DNA of 64,000 bases from the NCBI RefSeq assembly GCF_036370855.1, contig NC_088103.1, positions 33,769,904 to 33,833,903 of the forward strand, in the 5' to 3' direction. Positions within the stretch are counted from its first letter, which is position 1. Each line of letters starts with the position of its first letter. A program made the translations under genes and the position numbers. This stretch comes from Dromaius novaehollandiae (taxonomy: Eukaryota; Chordata; Aves; Casuariiformes; Dromaiidae). This document shows, one piece after another, positions 1 to 10,700 of this stretch. Under the pieces are notes generated by a model, which saw nothing but the letters and a program-made list of their open reading frames with translations, was not told the origin of the DNA and did no database searches.

Positions 1-1860
1 ATGGGACTGCAACTCTGAAACAGGAGAAATCCCCAAAACCAGGACTGCTTTCCCTCTCAACACCTGGTTAAAAAAAGGGGAGAAAGAGTTTACAGTTTCA
101 GTATTAAAGCATGCAGCATATGATCTGAGCAGAGCAGTCAGTGTCACAGCCAGTGTGACCTACAGTGATATTTTCAGTGGCTTAGATAGGTGGTGTCTGC
201 TGCATATGGTGTCTTTGAGGATGGTGGTGTATTGGTTTTTCTGTACACGGATTTGCCAGCAGTGATTTGAGATGCTGTTGTGAAGCCCTTCACTTCAAAT
301 ACCCTGTTGCTCTCGCATGGCTTTTCAGCTGATGCCGTCGGGGCGTCAGATGCTCTTTGAAGTAGTGGGGTGGTTGTTTTTCGGTTGAGACCAGTAGAAA
401 TGTTTAGGGGGTGTAGCTTTAAAGAAGGAGAGAAAAAACAGTTGAAAGCAAGGCTGAGTTTGGAAGGGGTCTTTGGTGGGTCTGATTTCCCCATTGCACG
501 ATCTTGCACCCAGCAGCTCCGCTGCCAGCGGCAAGAGCCTTTCCCCGCCGCCACGTCCCGGCGGCTCGTTCCTGTGCTGAATCGCCCTCCGTTTAGTATA
601 TATTGTGCCTTATTTCTCCTCTGAGGGAAGCTATGAGGGCACAGGAATCGCCGAGCAACTGAGAGACCCTTCCCGTGCGTCTGCCCCCTCAATAAAAGCG
701 AGCGCGCGCAGGGGCCACGCTGCATCGGAAACGATCTCTGGATACACGTTCACCAGCGAGGGCTGCATCCCGAGGTTTTGAAAAGCTCAGTTTAGGTCTC
801 TGGGACCGTGGCAGTTTTTAACTAAGCTCTGTAGCAACTTACTATTTTTGTAACATTTTTCTGTTGTCCGCTGCCTGCCTGTTTGCTTTTGAAAAGAAAA
901 AAACTCTTCTATTCAATACATTTCCAAAATTTTAAATGGCAAAGAGGGCTGCAGACGTGTTTTGAGCTGAGCCTGGCGTTGAGCTGCCTCTCTCGGGCGG
1001 CGAACCCGTGGCATCACCTGCTCCACCGCCGCTCTGTCTCCACCCCCGTGATGCTTGCCCGAACACTGCTCCCAGGCCATGAAACCGCCGCACGCGGCGC
1101 GTTAGCTCGGAAACACCGCGTTCAAGTGTGCCACGAAGGCAGCTGGCCCCTCTCCCCGGCACGGAGCTGCCGCACGTGGCCCACGGCACCGGCGAGCTCT
1201 TCAGTGCGTTGGTGTTTCCAAACTGCTCTAGCGCTGCGTCTCCCCTCTTTGAGAAGAGGAAGGGGGGGATAAAAAAAGCCCTTGAAAAGCTGGAGGAAAA
1301 TTTCCTGCCAATTGTTGTGTTTTGCAAACGCTGCTCTTTTCTCTTGTGCCGAAGACCAAAATGGCCCCTTTGTTCCCGCACCGGGGGCGAGGGCAGCTCC
1401 GGAAACCCACAGGCAGCGAGGCTGGGAGGCACCAGCACAGTGGGTCCCGCGTAAACGCGGGGCTGGGCAGCAGCCTGAGGGCTTGGCGGGGGCGAAAGCT
1501 GATGGGGGCAGAGCAGGGCCCCGTCCCCGCTGCCCCCGCCAGAGGTGGCACCAAGGGACGCTCAGCCACGGCCATGCCCCAAGGCCGCCTGCTTCTGCAG
1601 CCGGCACATCGGTACCTTGTAGGTGGCTTCCCACCCCAAACCTTTTTTTTTTTTTTTAATAAAAGACAAAAACGGAAAGCTAAACTAGCAGAGGTTTTTA
1701 AATATTTTATATTAGTTTCTAATGTAAATTCCAACATTGTTATTGCGGTGCTGGGCGCCTTTCGCCCGCGCGTGACTTTTGTAATATTTTTGTGACTCGC
1801 TGAACGGTTTTTCTCCTCCCGTGTATCCTAAGTGCATTAAACGTCTTTGCGTAACTGTTG
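1..1860 (+). other. Upstream flank; probable end of a 3'UTR of the preceding gene
   Basis: No convincing coding exon is visible here. The stretch 1640-1860 has the texture of a 3'UTR terminus: a long T run, AATAAA at 1658, AT-rich sequence with TAAATATTTTATATTAG, then ATTAAA at 1836 followed by a GT-rich tail. In human and many vertebrates SUFU lies directly upstream of TRIM8 in the same orientation, so SUFU is the natural candidate. That assignment is inference from synteny; no SUFU coding sequence is in the window. Another AATAAA lies at 691-696. Confidence 0.3.
1836..1841 (+). terminator. Candidate polyadenylation signal ATTAAA
   Basis: ATTAAA at 1836-1841 is followed within 15-35 bases by GT/T-rich sequence (GTCTTTGCG, CTGTTGGCGTCCGTCTGTG), the usual layout of a cleavage and polyadenylation site. 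It would end a + strand transcript entering from the left of the window. Sequence-only call; no transcript evidence. Confidence 0.35.
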
Positions 1861-2727
1861 GCGTCCGTCTGTGCGGCCTCGCGGCGGGCATCACGGTTTC
1901 CCACCCTGGCCCCACTGCAAGCGGCCGGGACCCCCAGGGGTCTCCCCCCCCCGAAAAGCCCTCGGTGGGACGGGGCCGAGCGTGCTGCAGTAGAGGCACG
2001 GCAAACCCTTAGGAAAAAAATATTACCGAGCTAACGTTGCAAGGATTTCCCAGTAATGCTAGGCGATTTTCGCAGTCATCTTTTTACACTCCTCGGTAAT
2101 AAATTCCTCTACGGTCAGCGAGAGGAAGGGTGGGATGTGAAGACGGGGGGAAGGGAGCTGGCGGCGCGGAGGCAGCAGCAGAGGAAAGGACAGGCCAGGA
2201 GCCGAGACCCGGCTCGGGGGGGGGGTTTGCCGCGAGCCAGCGGCCGCCGGGGCGAGCAGCAGAAACACCCCCGGCGGCGTCCTGCCCCCGCCAAAGCACC
2301 TTGGGCAGCAGGTTTAAGGAAGATTCCCGCAAAGCGGCGGCTGGGAGCCCCTCCTGGAGCTGCAGCTCCGTTAGGAGTGGCTTGTTGCTAATAACACTGG
2401 CCGCTTCCCTAATTAATACCGGAAGGGCTGCGAGCAGCTGCCAAGCTGGGAGAGGGAGCGCATTTGTTTATTTATTTCTATTTTATTTTATTTTTTTGTT
2501 TTAGCGGTGCACAGGGAGGGCTGGGGCTCTTTTCCCAGCCGAAAAGCGAATCGCGGCGGCAGGGACCCCCAGGCTTTGCCTTAAAAGGAGATTTCAGGGA
2601 GGCTTCGATTTGGGATTGTTTTCTCATTATTCGGCTTATTGGGAGCCATGCCACACTGCAAGCGGCAAGGGGGCTCCGGGGCACAACCGGCGGCACCAAA
2701 AGCTCCAGCCAGGGACGTTTTTGCAGA

Positions 2728-2920
2728 TTTTGAGGCCAGAAGAGCCTATTAAACCATCTTGTTCAACCTCCTGCACTTGCAGGCCGGCGGCTTTCACCTG
2801 ATTACCCTCGCACTGAGCCCAATAGCTCGTGTTTCGGACCCAAGCGCGCCGTCCAGCCGCCCCGTCTTGATTCGACAACTTCAAGAGATGAAGAGTCTCC
2901 CACCGAATTGCTTGTCCTCG
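2728..2920 (-). mobile_element. Old CR1 LINE 3'-end fragment, antisense
   Basis: Starting at TTTGAGGCCAGAAGAGCC, the sequence follows word for word, with scattered changes, the reverse complement of the 3'UTR of ancient CR1 elements abundant in turtles and crocodilians: CCTCCTGCA...GCAGGCC, TTTCACCTGATTACCC, GAGCCCAATAG, GTCTTGATT, ACTTCAAGAGATGAAGAG. The matching sense-strand 3' end occurs at 47085-47210. It is heavily diverged, so the insertion is old. Family recognised from memory; boundaries are approximate. Confidence 0.65.
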
Positions 2921-3810
2921 CAGTGAAAAGAAAAAATCACACATGCACACACAAACACACGGGAAACACCCCCCCCAAAACACCCACTGCCAACGGGTGC
3001 CTAGCGAGCGGCTCGAGGGTTAAAACACTTCGAACAGATGTGACCGACATGTCAAGACACGCAGAGTACATGGTACGGATGTTTATAAGCACATCGACAG
3101 CAGGCATTCGTAAAAGGTTATAAAACGCGGTAATAAGCAACCCCTCAGCTTGTTTGGACTCTAACACTTGATTAACCATTTATTAAAACATGGAGTAATC
3201 ATTTATAAGCCCGAAGTGGGACCAAACGTGAAGCACGAGGCTTTCTCACGTTAGCGGCAGCCTCGAGGATCTCAATGCAGCCGGTTGCGCTGCCCAGCGC
3301 CGTGGGACCGGCCGGTGCGGACCCATCCCGCCGCCCTGCAGCGAGTCCCCAGCGCCTGCCCGGCTGGCAGCACCGCTGCCCGCTGGCCTCTTCCCCCAGG
3401 TCCCGGCCGGGAGGAGAGAGGAGGAGTCCGCCCGGCCACTCTCTGAAAAGAAGAAAAGAAAATCAACCTTTTTTTTGTTTGTTTGGCTTTTTTTTTTAAG
3501 GGCTTGCAGCTTTGACGCAGTTTCCTGAAAATCCTGCCTCATCCTGCCAGGGGCTGAGCGAACGCACATCCCGGCCCACGGCGGCGGTGGGGGAGAGAGG
3601 GGGGAAAAGCGCAGCAGCGGTGCGGGAGAAAAAAGCCTTCGCCAAACTGGCCTGACCAGAGTGCGACACAGGAGCAGGATGTGAGTCAGGCGGCAGGGCA
3701 GCTGCTCGCAGGCGTTTGCACAGAGAGAAACCCCGCCGGGGCGCAAGCCGCCGCACCAGCCCCCGAGCATCGCCCCCACCGCTGCCGCCGGCACCCGCGC
3801 AGCCTCCTGC

Positions 3811-4099
3811 CGCCCGCCCCCAGATGTGGCCGCCCACCCCCAGGTGTGGCCGCTCAATCCCAGATGTGGCTGGTCAACCCCAGATGTGGCCGCTCAAACC
3901 GAGATCTGGTCACTCAGCTCCAGATTTGGCTGTTCAACCCCAGGTGTGGCCGCTCGACCCCAGGTGTGGGGCCCCTCAGATGGAGATGTTGTCACCCAAC
4001 CCCAGGGGTGGCCACCCAACCCCAGATTTGGTCACTCAGCCCCAGATGTGGCTGCTCAGCCCCAGCTTTGGTTGCTCAGCCCCAGATGTGGTTGCTCAG
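3811..4099. repeat. 20-bp minisatellite, about 14 units
   Basis: Tandem units close to CCCAGATGTGGCCGCTCAAC repeat from about 3811 to 4099 with point changes and one irregular unit near 3970-3990. Because 20 is not a multiple of 3, all frames read the repeat as shifting versions of the same words, which explains several long spurious open frames here. Most units keep the core CAGATGTGG or CAGGTGTGG. It ends about 800 bp before the TRIM8 CpG island. Confidence 0.9.
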
Positions 4100-4889
4100 T
4101 CCTGGCTTCATCCCGGGACCAAGCTGAGCTCCCCCCATCGCCACCCCCCATGCAGCCCCCCTTGGCCAGGCCTCCAGCCTGTCTTGACCCCTCGTTTCCT
4201 CCTGATTTCAGATGGCAAAGGGACAAGGGACAAGGCTTAGACCTGCTGCCCAGGGAGCCCGCGACCGATCTCCGCAGACTCCTTCCCTTCTCTTCCTCCC
4301 CAGCAGGGACTGTTCCCGGGGATGGCCCCCAGCAGACAGATTGAGCACTGCCACCCCGGGTCTTGCCACCCTGCAAGTGCATTAAATCCTTCAACCCAAC
4401 CTCAAAACTTCAGCTAAAGCCTTTAATGTATTACTCGCCACGGCACAGGGATGGGCGCCATACCTCCGCCTCAGCAGCCGCCTCACTCGGCGACCACTTT
4501 TCCCCGGCTGGTTGTGACCGACCCAAGGGGGTCACTGCTCTCTGGTATTTTTGGAGGGCTCTGGATTGGGAGCTGCCAGCTGCTCAGAGAGATGGGATAA
4601 ACCTTTTGGCAGGCCTTGGCTCGGCCCCGAGCCATTCGCCTCTCGCTTTCAAGCCCCGCGAAACACCCGCCCACCCAGCCCCACACAGAGGGCTTCGGCC
4701 GGCCGCCCCACGGCGCTCAAACAGAGATTCAACCATATAATTAGGAGGCAAACGGAGCCATTTTTGGAGAAGTGGCCCCTTTTTTAATGCAGGGGTTACG
4801 CACACGCGTGCTGCTCTTCCCAGAGGCCGGGGAAAGCACTAGGTCTCCAACACCTCTCCCGAGACCCTGTGGTGGAGCAAGAACAAAAC

Positions 4890-5960
4890 GCTGCCTGGAA
4901 ACGAGGCCTTGGGGGTTGCCAGGAAAGCTGCTGCGCGCCGGCGTCGGGGCACGGCCCGGCTGGGCGTGTGGGTGCACGGCGGCGCTGAGGACGCGCGGCT
5001 CAGCGCAGCAGTGGCGGGCCCGCACAGCGCCGAGCACTGCGGTGGGCCCCACCGGTGCGGCGCGGCCGCTTTAAGGCGGCGCCGTTTCATGTCGGGGCGC
5101 GGCGCGCCTGACGCGCGGGGGCGGGGCCGGCCGCAGCGCAGCGCAGCTCCGGGCGGCTCGAGGCGGCGGCGGCAGCGCCCGGCGGGACCCAGCGGGACCC
5201 AGCGCCGCGGACTGGCCCCACCGCGCACCGGTGTCGCCGCGCCCCCCTCGCCCGCCGCGTGGCGGCCCCGCTGGTCCCCCCCCAGCACACCCCATGGCCG
5301 CGCCGCGTCCCCGCCCGCACCGGCTCGCCCCCCCGCGGCGCCGCTGAGCCCCCCCCCCCGCGCGGCCGGGCCGTTCCCGAGGCGCCGCTTCCGCACCCCC
5401 CCGCGCCGCGCGCTCGAGGCGACCGTTGGGGCGGCCCCGCCCCCTGCCGCGGGGGCGGCCGGCGGTGGGCGCCCGCGGCGAGCCCGACATGGCGGGCGGC
5501 GGCGCGGCGGGCGCGGGGTGCCCGGCGCGGCGCTGATGCGGCCCCGGCGAGAGCCGCGCAGGGGCAGCTCGCCGCCTCGTGACTTTATTCCCCCCCCTTT
5601 TCCCTCCCCCCCTCCCCTCCACCTCTTTTTATTTTTTTCCCCTCTTTTTGGCGTTTCCCTCCGCGTTTTTCTCAGGCCTCCGGTTTCGCTAGTCGGGCGC
5701 AGCTCAAAATGGCTGAGGACTGACTCGACCCTGCGGGGATCGGCCGCTCGCTCCCTCGCAGCCCCCGGGCAGGCCGGATCCGGCGGGAGGAACAGCTTCA
5801 TGTCGGCGGGGGAGCGGCGGGGGGACGGAGCCGTGGGGGCAGGGCGCCGCCGGAGCGGTTCCCAAATTCCTTTTCAGTTGGATCAAGGCGCGCTCGGCCG
5901 CCCGCCCGCCGCCCGGCGCGCCCCGGCGCCCTGAGCCGCCGCTCCGCGCATTGTCTCTGC
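4890..5960 (+). promoter_or_regulatory. TRIM8: CpG island, probable TRIM8 promoter
   Basis: Extremely GC- and CpG-dense sequence with GC boxes (for example GGGGGCGGGGCCGG near 5117) and no TATA box, next to the 5' end of TRIM8. A CAAAATGGCTG word at 5705 resembles the YY1 initiator-type motif often found at or just after start sites of CpG-island genes. The island ends as the sequence turns pyrimidine-rich after about 5960. The exact start site cannot be set from sequence. Long open frames on both strands here are GC artefacts. Confidence 0.7.
5709..5723 (+). other. Four-codon upstream ORF overlapping a YY1-like motif
   Basis: ATGGCTGAGGACTGA encodes Met-Ala-Glu-Asp-stop. Its start region matches the true TRIM8 start (ATGGCTGAGAAT at 7183) for nine bases. 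If transcription starts upstream of 5709 this is a minimal uORF; otherwise it is simply the YY1-like element of the promoter. Confidence 0.25.
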
Positions 5961-7182
5961 TCGGGGCCCTTCCTCGCCCGCTCCCGTCAGGATCTCTCCA
6001 GATCTGGAATGAAACTAGCCTAGATCGGGTTTTTGGTTTTTACTCCCCCACACACTTTTTTTTTCCTCCCCCCGCTTGAAGAGGACCCAACCCCTCGTGA
6101 GAATTTAGAGCAGGTTGATTTTTGGTTCATAGGATTTAAATTCTCTTCCTCCCCCCCCTTTTCCCTCCCTCCTTCCCTCCCTCCCTCCCTCCGCGAAACC
6201 CATTTTCTTTTTCATTCCTATTTATGAACGGAGGGAGAGATTGGGAGGGTTGCTTTGGGCTCGGGGCTGGAATTTCATCTGAATGATTGGCCTGTCTTCC
6301 CTCCGAGCTCTCCCATTCAAGACCTCACAATTTTGAAGCAGGCGAGAGGTTTCATTCTTCCCGTTTTTTTTCTCCTGGCTTGTCTTTTTTCCCCCTTTTT
6401 TTTTCTCCCTCCCCCCTCCCGCTCTGCCGGGTTAGAAGCAAATCTTCGGGGCCGTTGAGCGAATTCAGTTTTTCATCACCGTCATTGTTGCTATTATTAT
6501 TATTTTTTTTAATCTTCCTCCTTTTCCCATTTTGGATCTTAACCCTTTGATCTGTTTCCTTTAAAAGACTCCGATTCTGAACTCCCGTCGGGGAGAAAGG
6601 GAGGAGAAATAATTAAAAAAGAAAAAAAAATCTGAGCTAGTCTGTTCTCTCAGCTGTTAGCCAGGTTGGTGGGGGACAAAAGTCCTTTTAAAATATTGAA
6701 TGTCAGTGGCAAACCTAAGAAAAGAAAAATCAAATCCGGAGCGCTAAATTTAGGAGGTTTATATGGAACTTGGACTCTGCTACTGGATTTTGTATGGATT
6801 TTTTTCAACCTTTGGTAAGTTTTGATTCACCTTCTGGGATCAAAAGAAACAAATTGTTTTTAAGGGTCGTTAAGACTGTGGGTTGTAAATCCTACAATAT
6901 TATGCCTTTTTTAACTGCGTGCTTTTTTTTTTTTCTTTTTAATGACATGGATGTTGTGTTTTCTTTTCTGGGATTCCTAGAATACTGCTCCGTGGTTTAT
7001 TTTATTCTTAATTTTAAAATATGTTGTGGTTTTTATTTATTATATGCACTAAAGGGGGAGGGGGGGAAAACAGCGATTCACCCCGAGACTTCCTGTTGCA
7101 GGGAGAAAAGACCCCGGTGTCCATCTGTAGACCAAACTGAAAGACTAAAAAGGGGGAAAGACGCCAGATCCTGCCAGCAGAA
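5960..7182 (+). other. TRIM8: TRIM8 5'UTR region with a possible small intron (6815-7101)
   Basis: Pyrimidine-rich tracts (a CCCT/CCTT run at about 6164-6192, T/C runs at 6360-6420) precede the start codon. A perfect donor, TTTG|GTAAGT, sits at 6815, and an acceptor, TTCCTGTTGCAG, ends at 7101. This predicts a non-coding first exon ending at 6814 and a second exon from 7102 that carries the initiator codon. The predicted intron is 287 bases. Whether it is used needs transcript data; the unspliced alternative is equally legal. Confidence 0.4.
6763..7130 (+). other. Possible spliced uORF in the TRIM8 leader
   Basis: An ATG at 6763 opens a frame reaching the putative donor at 6814. Joined to the putative acceptor at 7102, it continues in frame to a TAG at 7128-7130, giving 27 codons and ending 52 bases before the TRIM8 start. 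Without splicing the frame stops at TGA, 8 bases into the intron. The uORF therefore depends on splicing. Inference only. Confidence 0.25.
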
Positions 7183-7752
7183 ATGGCTGAGAATTGGAAG
7201 AACTGTTTCGAAGAGGAGCTCATCTGCCCCATTTGCCTGCACGTCTTTGTGGAGCCCGTTCAGCTTCCTTGTAAGCACAACTTCTGCCGGGGCTGCATCG
7301 GGGAGGCTTGGGCCAAGGAGTCGGGCTTGGTGCGGTGTCCCGAGTGCAACCAGGCGTACAACCAGAAACCCAACCTGGAGAAGAACTTGAAGCTGACCAA
7401 CATCGTGGAAAAGTTCAACTCCCTCAACCTGGAGAAGCCCCCCTCCGTCTTGCATTGCGTCTTTTGCCGCCGCGGCCCCCCACTGCCGGCCCAGAAGATC
7501 TGCTTGAGGTGTGAGGCCCCATGCTGCCAGTCCCACGTCCAGACCCACCTGCAGCAGCCCTCCACGGCCCGTGGGCACCTCCTGGTGGAGGCGGACGACG
7601 TGCGGGCCTGGAGCTGCCCCCAGCACAATGCCTACCGCCTGTACCACTGCGAAGCCGAGCAAGTGGCCGTGTGCCAGTTCTGCTGCTACTACAGCGGGGC
7701 CCACCAGGGACACTCGGTTTGTGACGTGGAGATCCGCCGCAATGAGATCAGG
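7183..7752 (+). CDS. TRIM8: TRIM8 coding exon 1: RING and both B-boxes
   Basis: 570 bases, residues 1-190. Zinc ligands of the RING are visible at C15, C18, C30, H32, C35, C38, C52 and C55. B-box 1 starts at CVFCRRGPPLPAQK (C92, C95) and B-box 2 at CPQHNAYRLYHCEAEQ. The exon ends NEIR with donor AGG|GTAAGT at 7753, phase 0. One exon carries the whole ubiquitin-ligase and B-box module, as in other TRIM genes. No premature stop or frameshift. Confidence 0.97.
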
Positions 7753-10700
7753 GTAAGTCGATCCCCTTTTGCTCCCGCTCGTCCTCCCTTTTCCCTCCCC
7801 TCCGGGGTCGGCATTGCAGCCGCTGCGCGAGGCCGCGGCGCAGAGGGTCTCTGCCCCGAGGAGCCTGCAGAGCAGCCAGAGCATCCGTGCTGTAGCAGGT
7901 CGGCGGGGCCTGCCAAGTGGTTCTGCAGGCCGGTGCCCGTGCCTGCTGCGGGATGGAGCTGGGCACACCTGCTGGGCCACGGGAACTGTGCCGGGGCTGG
8001 TGGGGGGGGGTCTGCTGGCAGCAGCGTTCGAGAGCTGCCTCTCGGGAAATTTCCAGGCTTCCGTGATGGGTTAAAATCCCATCCAGTGCAGCAGCCCGTC
8101 TGCCTGCCTGCCTCCCCCAGCTGAGACTGCTCCCAAGCACGGCCTGCCGTAAGGCTCGGCCGCGAAGGGATTCAAGAGGTTCCCCGCCACTGGAGTGGTC
8201 GGGTTGGGAAGGAGCTTCCAGCAGAGCATGGCAGGCCTCTGCTAGGGAGCACGATGTGGTGTCTGATAGCAGTGGCCTGGGCTCGCCTAGGTGTCTGCTC
8301 CCTCCTTCGCCTGGATCCACTGCTCTGGACCGTGCTGTGTTGGGTGCGTTGGCTGTTTTTGAGAGGCCTGCGTTTGTGTAGGGCCTACACAATGTGCATC
8401 TAGCGCTGCTGCTCCTGCAGCTAACCCTTTGACATAACGACCTGTTCTCCATGCCTCGCCGATGCCCTCGGTGGCGCTGGGGTAGGAAGGAGGAAGTAAG
8501 CAGCAGCAGACATGTTAGATTACAGCCCCATCGGGGAGAGACGGGGAAAACCAGCGTTTGCCAAACGGTGACGGAGGCGGCGGTGGGGGGTTTTGTTCTC
8601 CCAGCCCTCCCTGCCCTTTTGGGGGAAGGGTTCCTGCGGGAAAGGGGGTTGGGGCTGGGAGCCGTCTGAAGTCGTTCAGCCGTGGGACCTGCATCCGCTT
8701 GGTTCGTTTGCAGCGTCTCGCTGATGCAGCTGAACGGGGAAGGGTAGAGATCTGAACGCAGTGTAGGTAAAGTCTGCAGAGGAGGGGGGATTTTGAGGAG
8801 CAATTTCCCCTGGTTCCTGTCTGGGTACAGCCCTGCTGTGATACGAAGCAGGACCAGCTGACGGCTTTAGGAGAAACATGCTAAAAACCAGCAGCAGAGA
8901 GAGCAGCTTGGCTGTGTCCTCTGCTGCGGGGCCTCTCCTTCCAAAGGCCTCGTCCTCTCCTGGTTGCTGAGCAAGGGCAAGCTGGGGAGCAAGCACCGGA
9001 CGGGGGGGCAAGATGGAAGAGCTGCCTGCGTTGAAGGCTGAATCGCCCTGAAATCTGGTTTCAGGTAGCTTGCTCCCGGGGGCGACAGAGCCATGCCGCG
9101 AGGACACGGATCCCGTCCATTGTAAGGCTGGTGAATGTCAGGCTGCTGCCTCTTCCCACCGCCTTCCTCGCCTCTGCTGAAGCCTAGTGCGAGCCTTCCC
9201 GTTCCTCCCAGCAAGGTCTGAGGCTGGGAGAGCTTGGCGTTAAGCAGCATACTCCCAGCCTCCCCCCTACGCAGGGGGAAAGCAGGACCTCTTGCGGGGA
9301 CTCAGGATTGAGTTTTGGCCAAATAATGGGGTTTGCTAAGGAGAGGGCGCGTGGGCCTGCGCCATCCCAAAAGCAGTGTGGGGCACAGTGCTGGCTTGGG
9401 GGGAAAGTAAGCCTGTATTTTGCTTGCAGCTGGACCATCTGGCAGGAGCTTTCACCCCTGGCTCTAGACCCTGAAATTATTGGCGGGCATTTAACCGCCC
9501 CGCAGGCAGCCCTGTTGTAACCCCGCTGGCCTCCTCCAGCCATCGCATCCCCTCCCGGCTGCCCCAAGGCTCCTGGTTAGACCCTTAGGAAGAGGCCCAG
9601 TGCTAGTCCACCGAATAAATATTTAACAATGAATTGAATGGTGATTACTGTAAAATGGGGATGATTTCCTGTGTATTTTAATGTTGCCAAAATGAGTCAC
9701 CATTTAGCAATAAAAAAAAGAGTCATAAATAAAAATTGCAGTATAATTACTTTCCAATTGGATGGCCAGGCCTGGGAGGGGGGGAGGTGGCTCTGTGCAG
9801 TGAGGAGCCAGTGTGAGCTAACAGGAAGGTTATTTTCCTCTCCAGGTTTTTTGGGGGAAAACCAGAGACCTCCGCGGAGGTGCCAGCAGCTCCACCACAC
9901 ACACTGGAAGGGGGAAGACCCAGCCAGGCTTTTTGAGAAGCACTTTCTGCTTCTATTTATAGGAAGTCATTTTTGTCTCTCTCTGCCAGGGTGGAGAGCC
10001 ACCCTGGAGGACTGTGTGGGGCTGGGACAGGCCTGCCTGTGAGTGTATTTCCCGGGAGCGTTAGCCAGGGACCTAAAGTATTTTTCCAGGTCCTTTTCCA
10101 GGACACTTTGATCTCATCTATTCCCGCTCTCCCTGCATTTTTGTTGTTGTTGTTGTTGCTGCCGTTGTTATGGCTGGATGTTCGCTGCTCCTTGTGGATA
10201 CGCGCCACTAATGGCCTGGCACGTAACTACTACCACTAGGCTGAATTTTGGCCCTGGTGTGAAATCGTAGGAGACGTGGCCCAGCACCGAAGGTGTCGGG
10301 CCATATAGTAGTGTTGCAGACTTACTGCGTGACCTTGGCTAAATCCCTTAGCACCTCCATGGCCGATATCTTAGTTTCCCTTCTCTGCAGTAATAAGCTT
10401 GTCTCTTCTCACTGAGCTCACAGTTAAGGTAGTTGCTCATGGTTGGGTTAGGTGCTGGGATAACAGAGGACAGCTCAAAGCTGGGGGATGGTATACCTGA
10501 AGGATTCCCCTGCAATTCAAGCAGTTTCTGTGCGAACCGACTAGAATAGGGAAAGAAAAACCACCAACGGGTTGCCGGCTCTCCCCTGCGCTCGCTGTGT
10601 GGCCTTGGGTAGGGCTCTGGTTAAAATCCACCCCTTGCCGAGCCGCGTGAGCCGGTCCCGGAGAGGAATGTGGCCGTGTCGGCTCCTGAATTAGGCCGCG

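Larger units (their letters stand above)
1861..4889. other. Intergenic region upstream of TRIM8
   Basis: About 3 kb without recognisable exons. It holds an old CR1 fragment (2728-2920), an AT-richer stretch with repeated TTTATAA-like words (3080-3210), and a 20-bp minisatellite (3811-4099). CpG density rises sharply after about 4890. Open frames here have no recognisable domains. Confidence 0.6.

Noticed and set aside
4909-5934. 341-residue open frame on + and 320-residue frame on - through the CpG island
   Set aside because: Composition is almost only Arg, Pro, Ala and Gly on both strands, with no domain. These are expected by-products of extreme GC content at a promoter.
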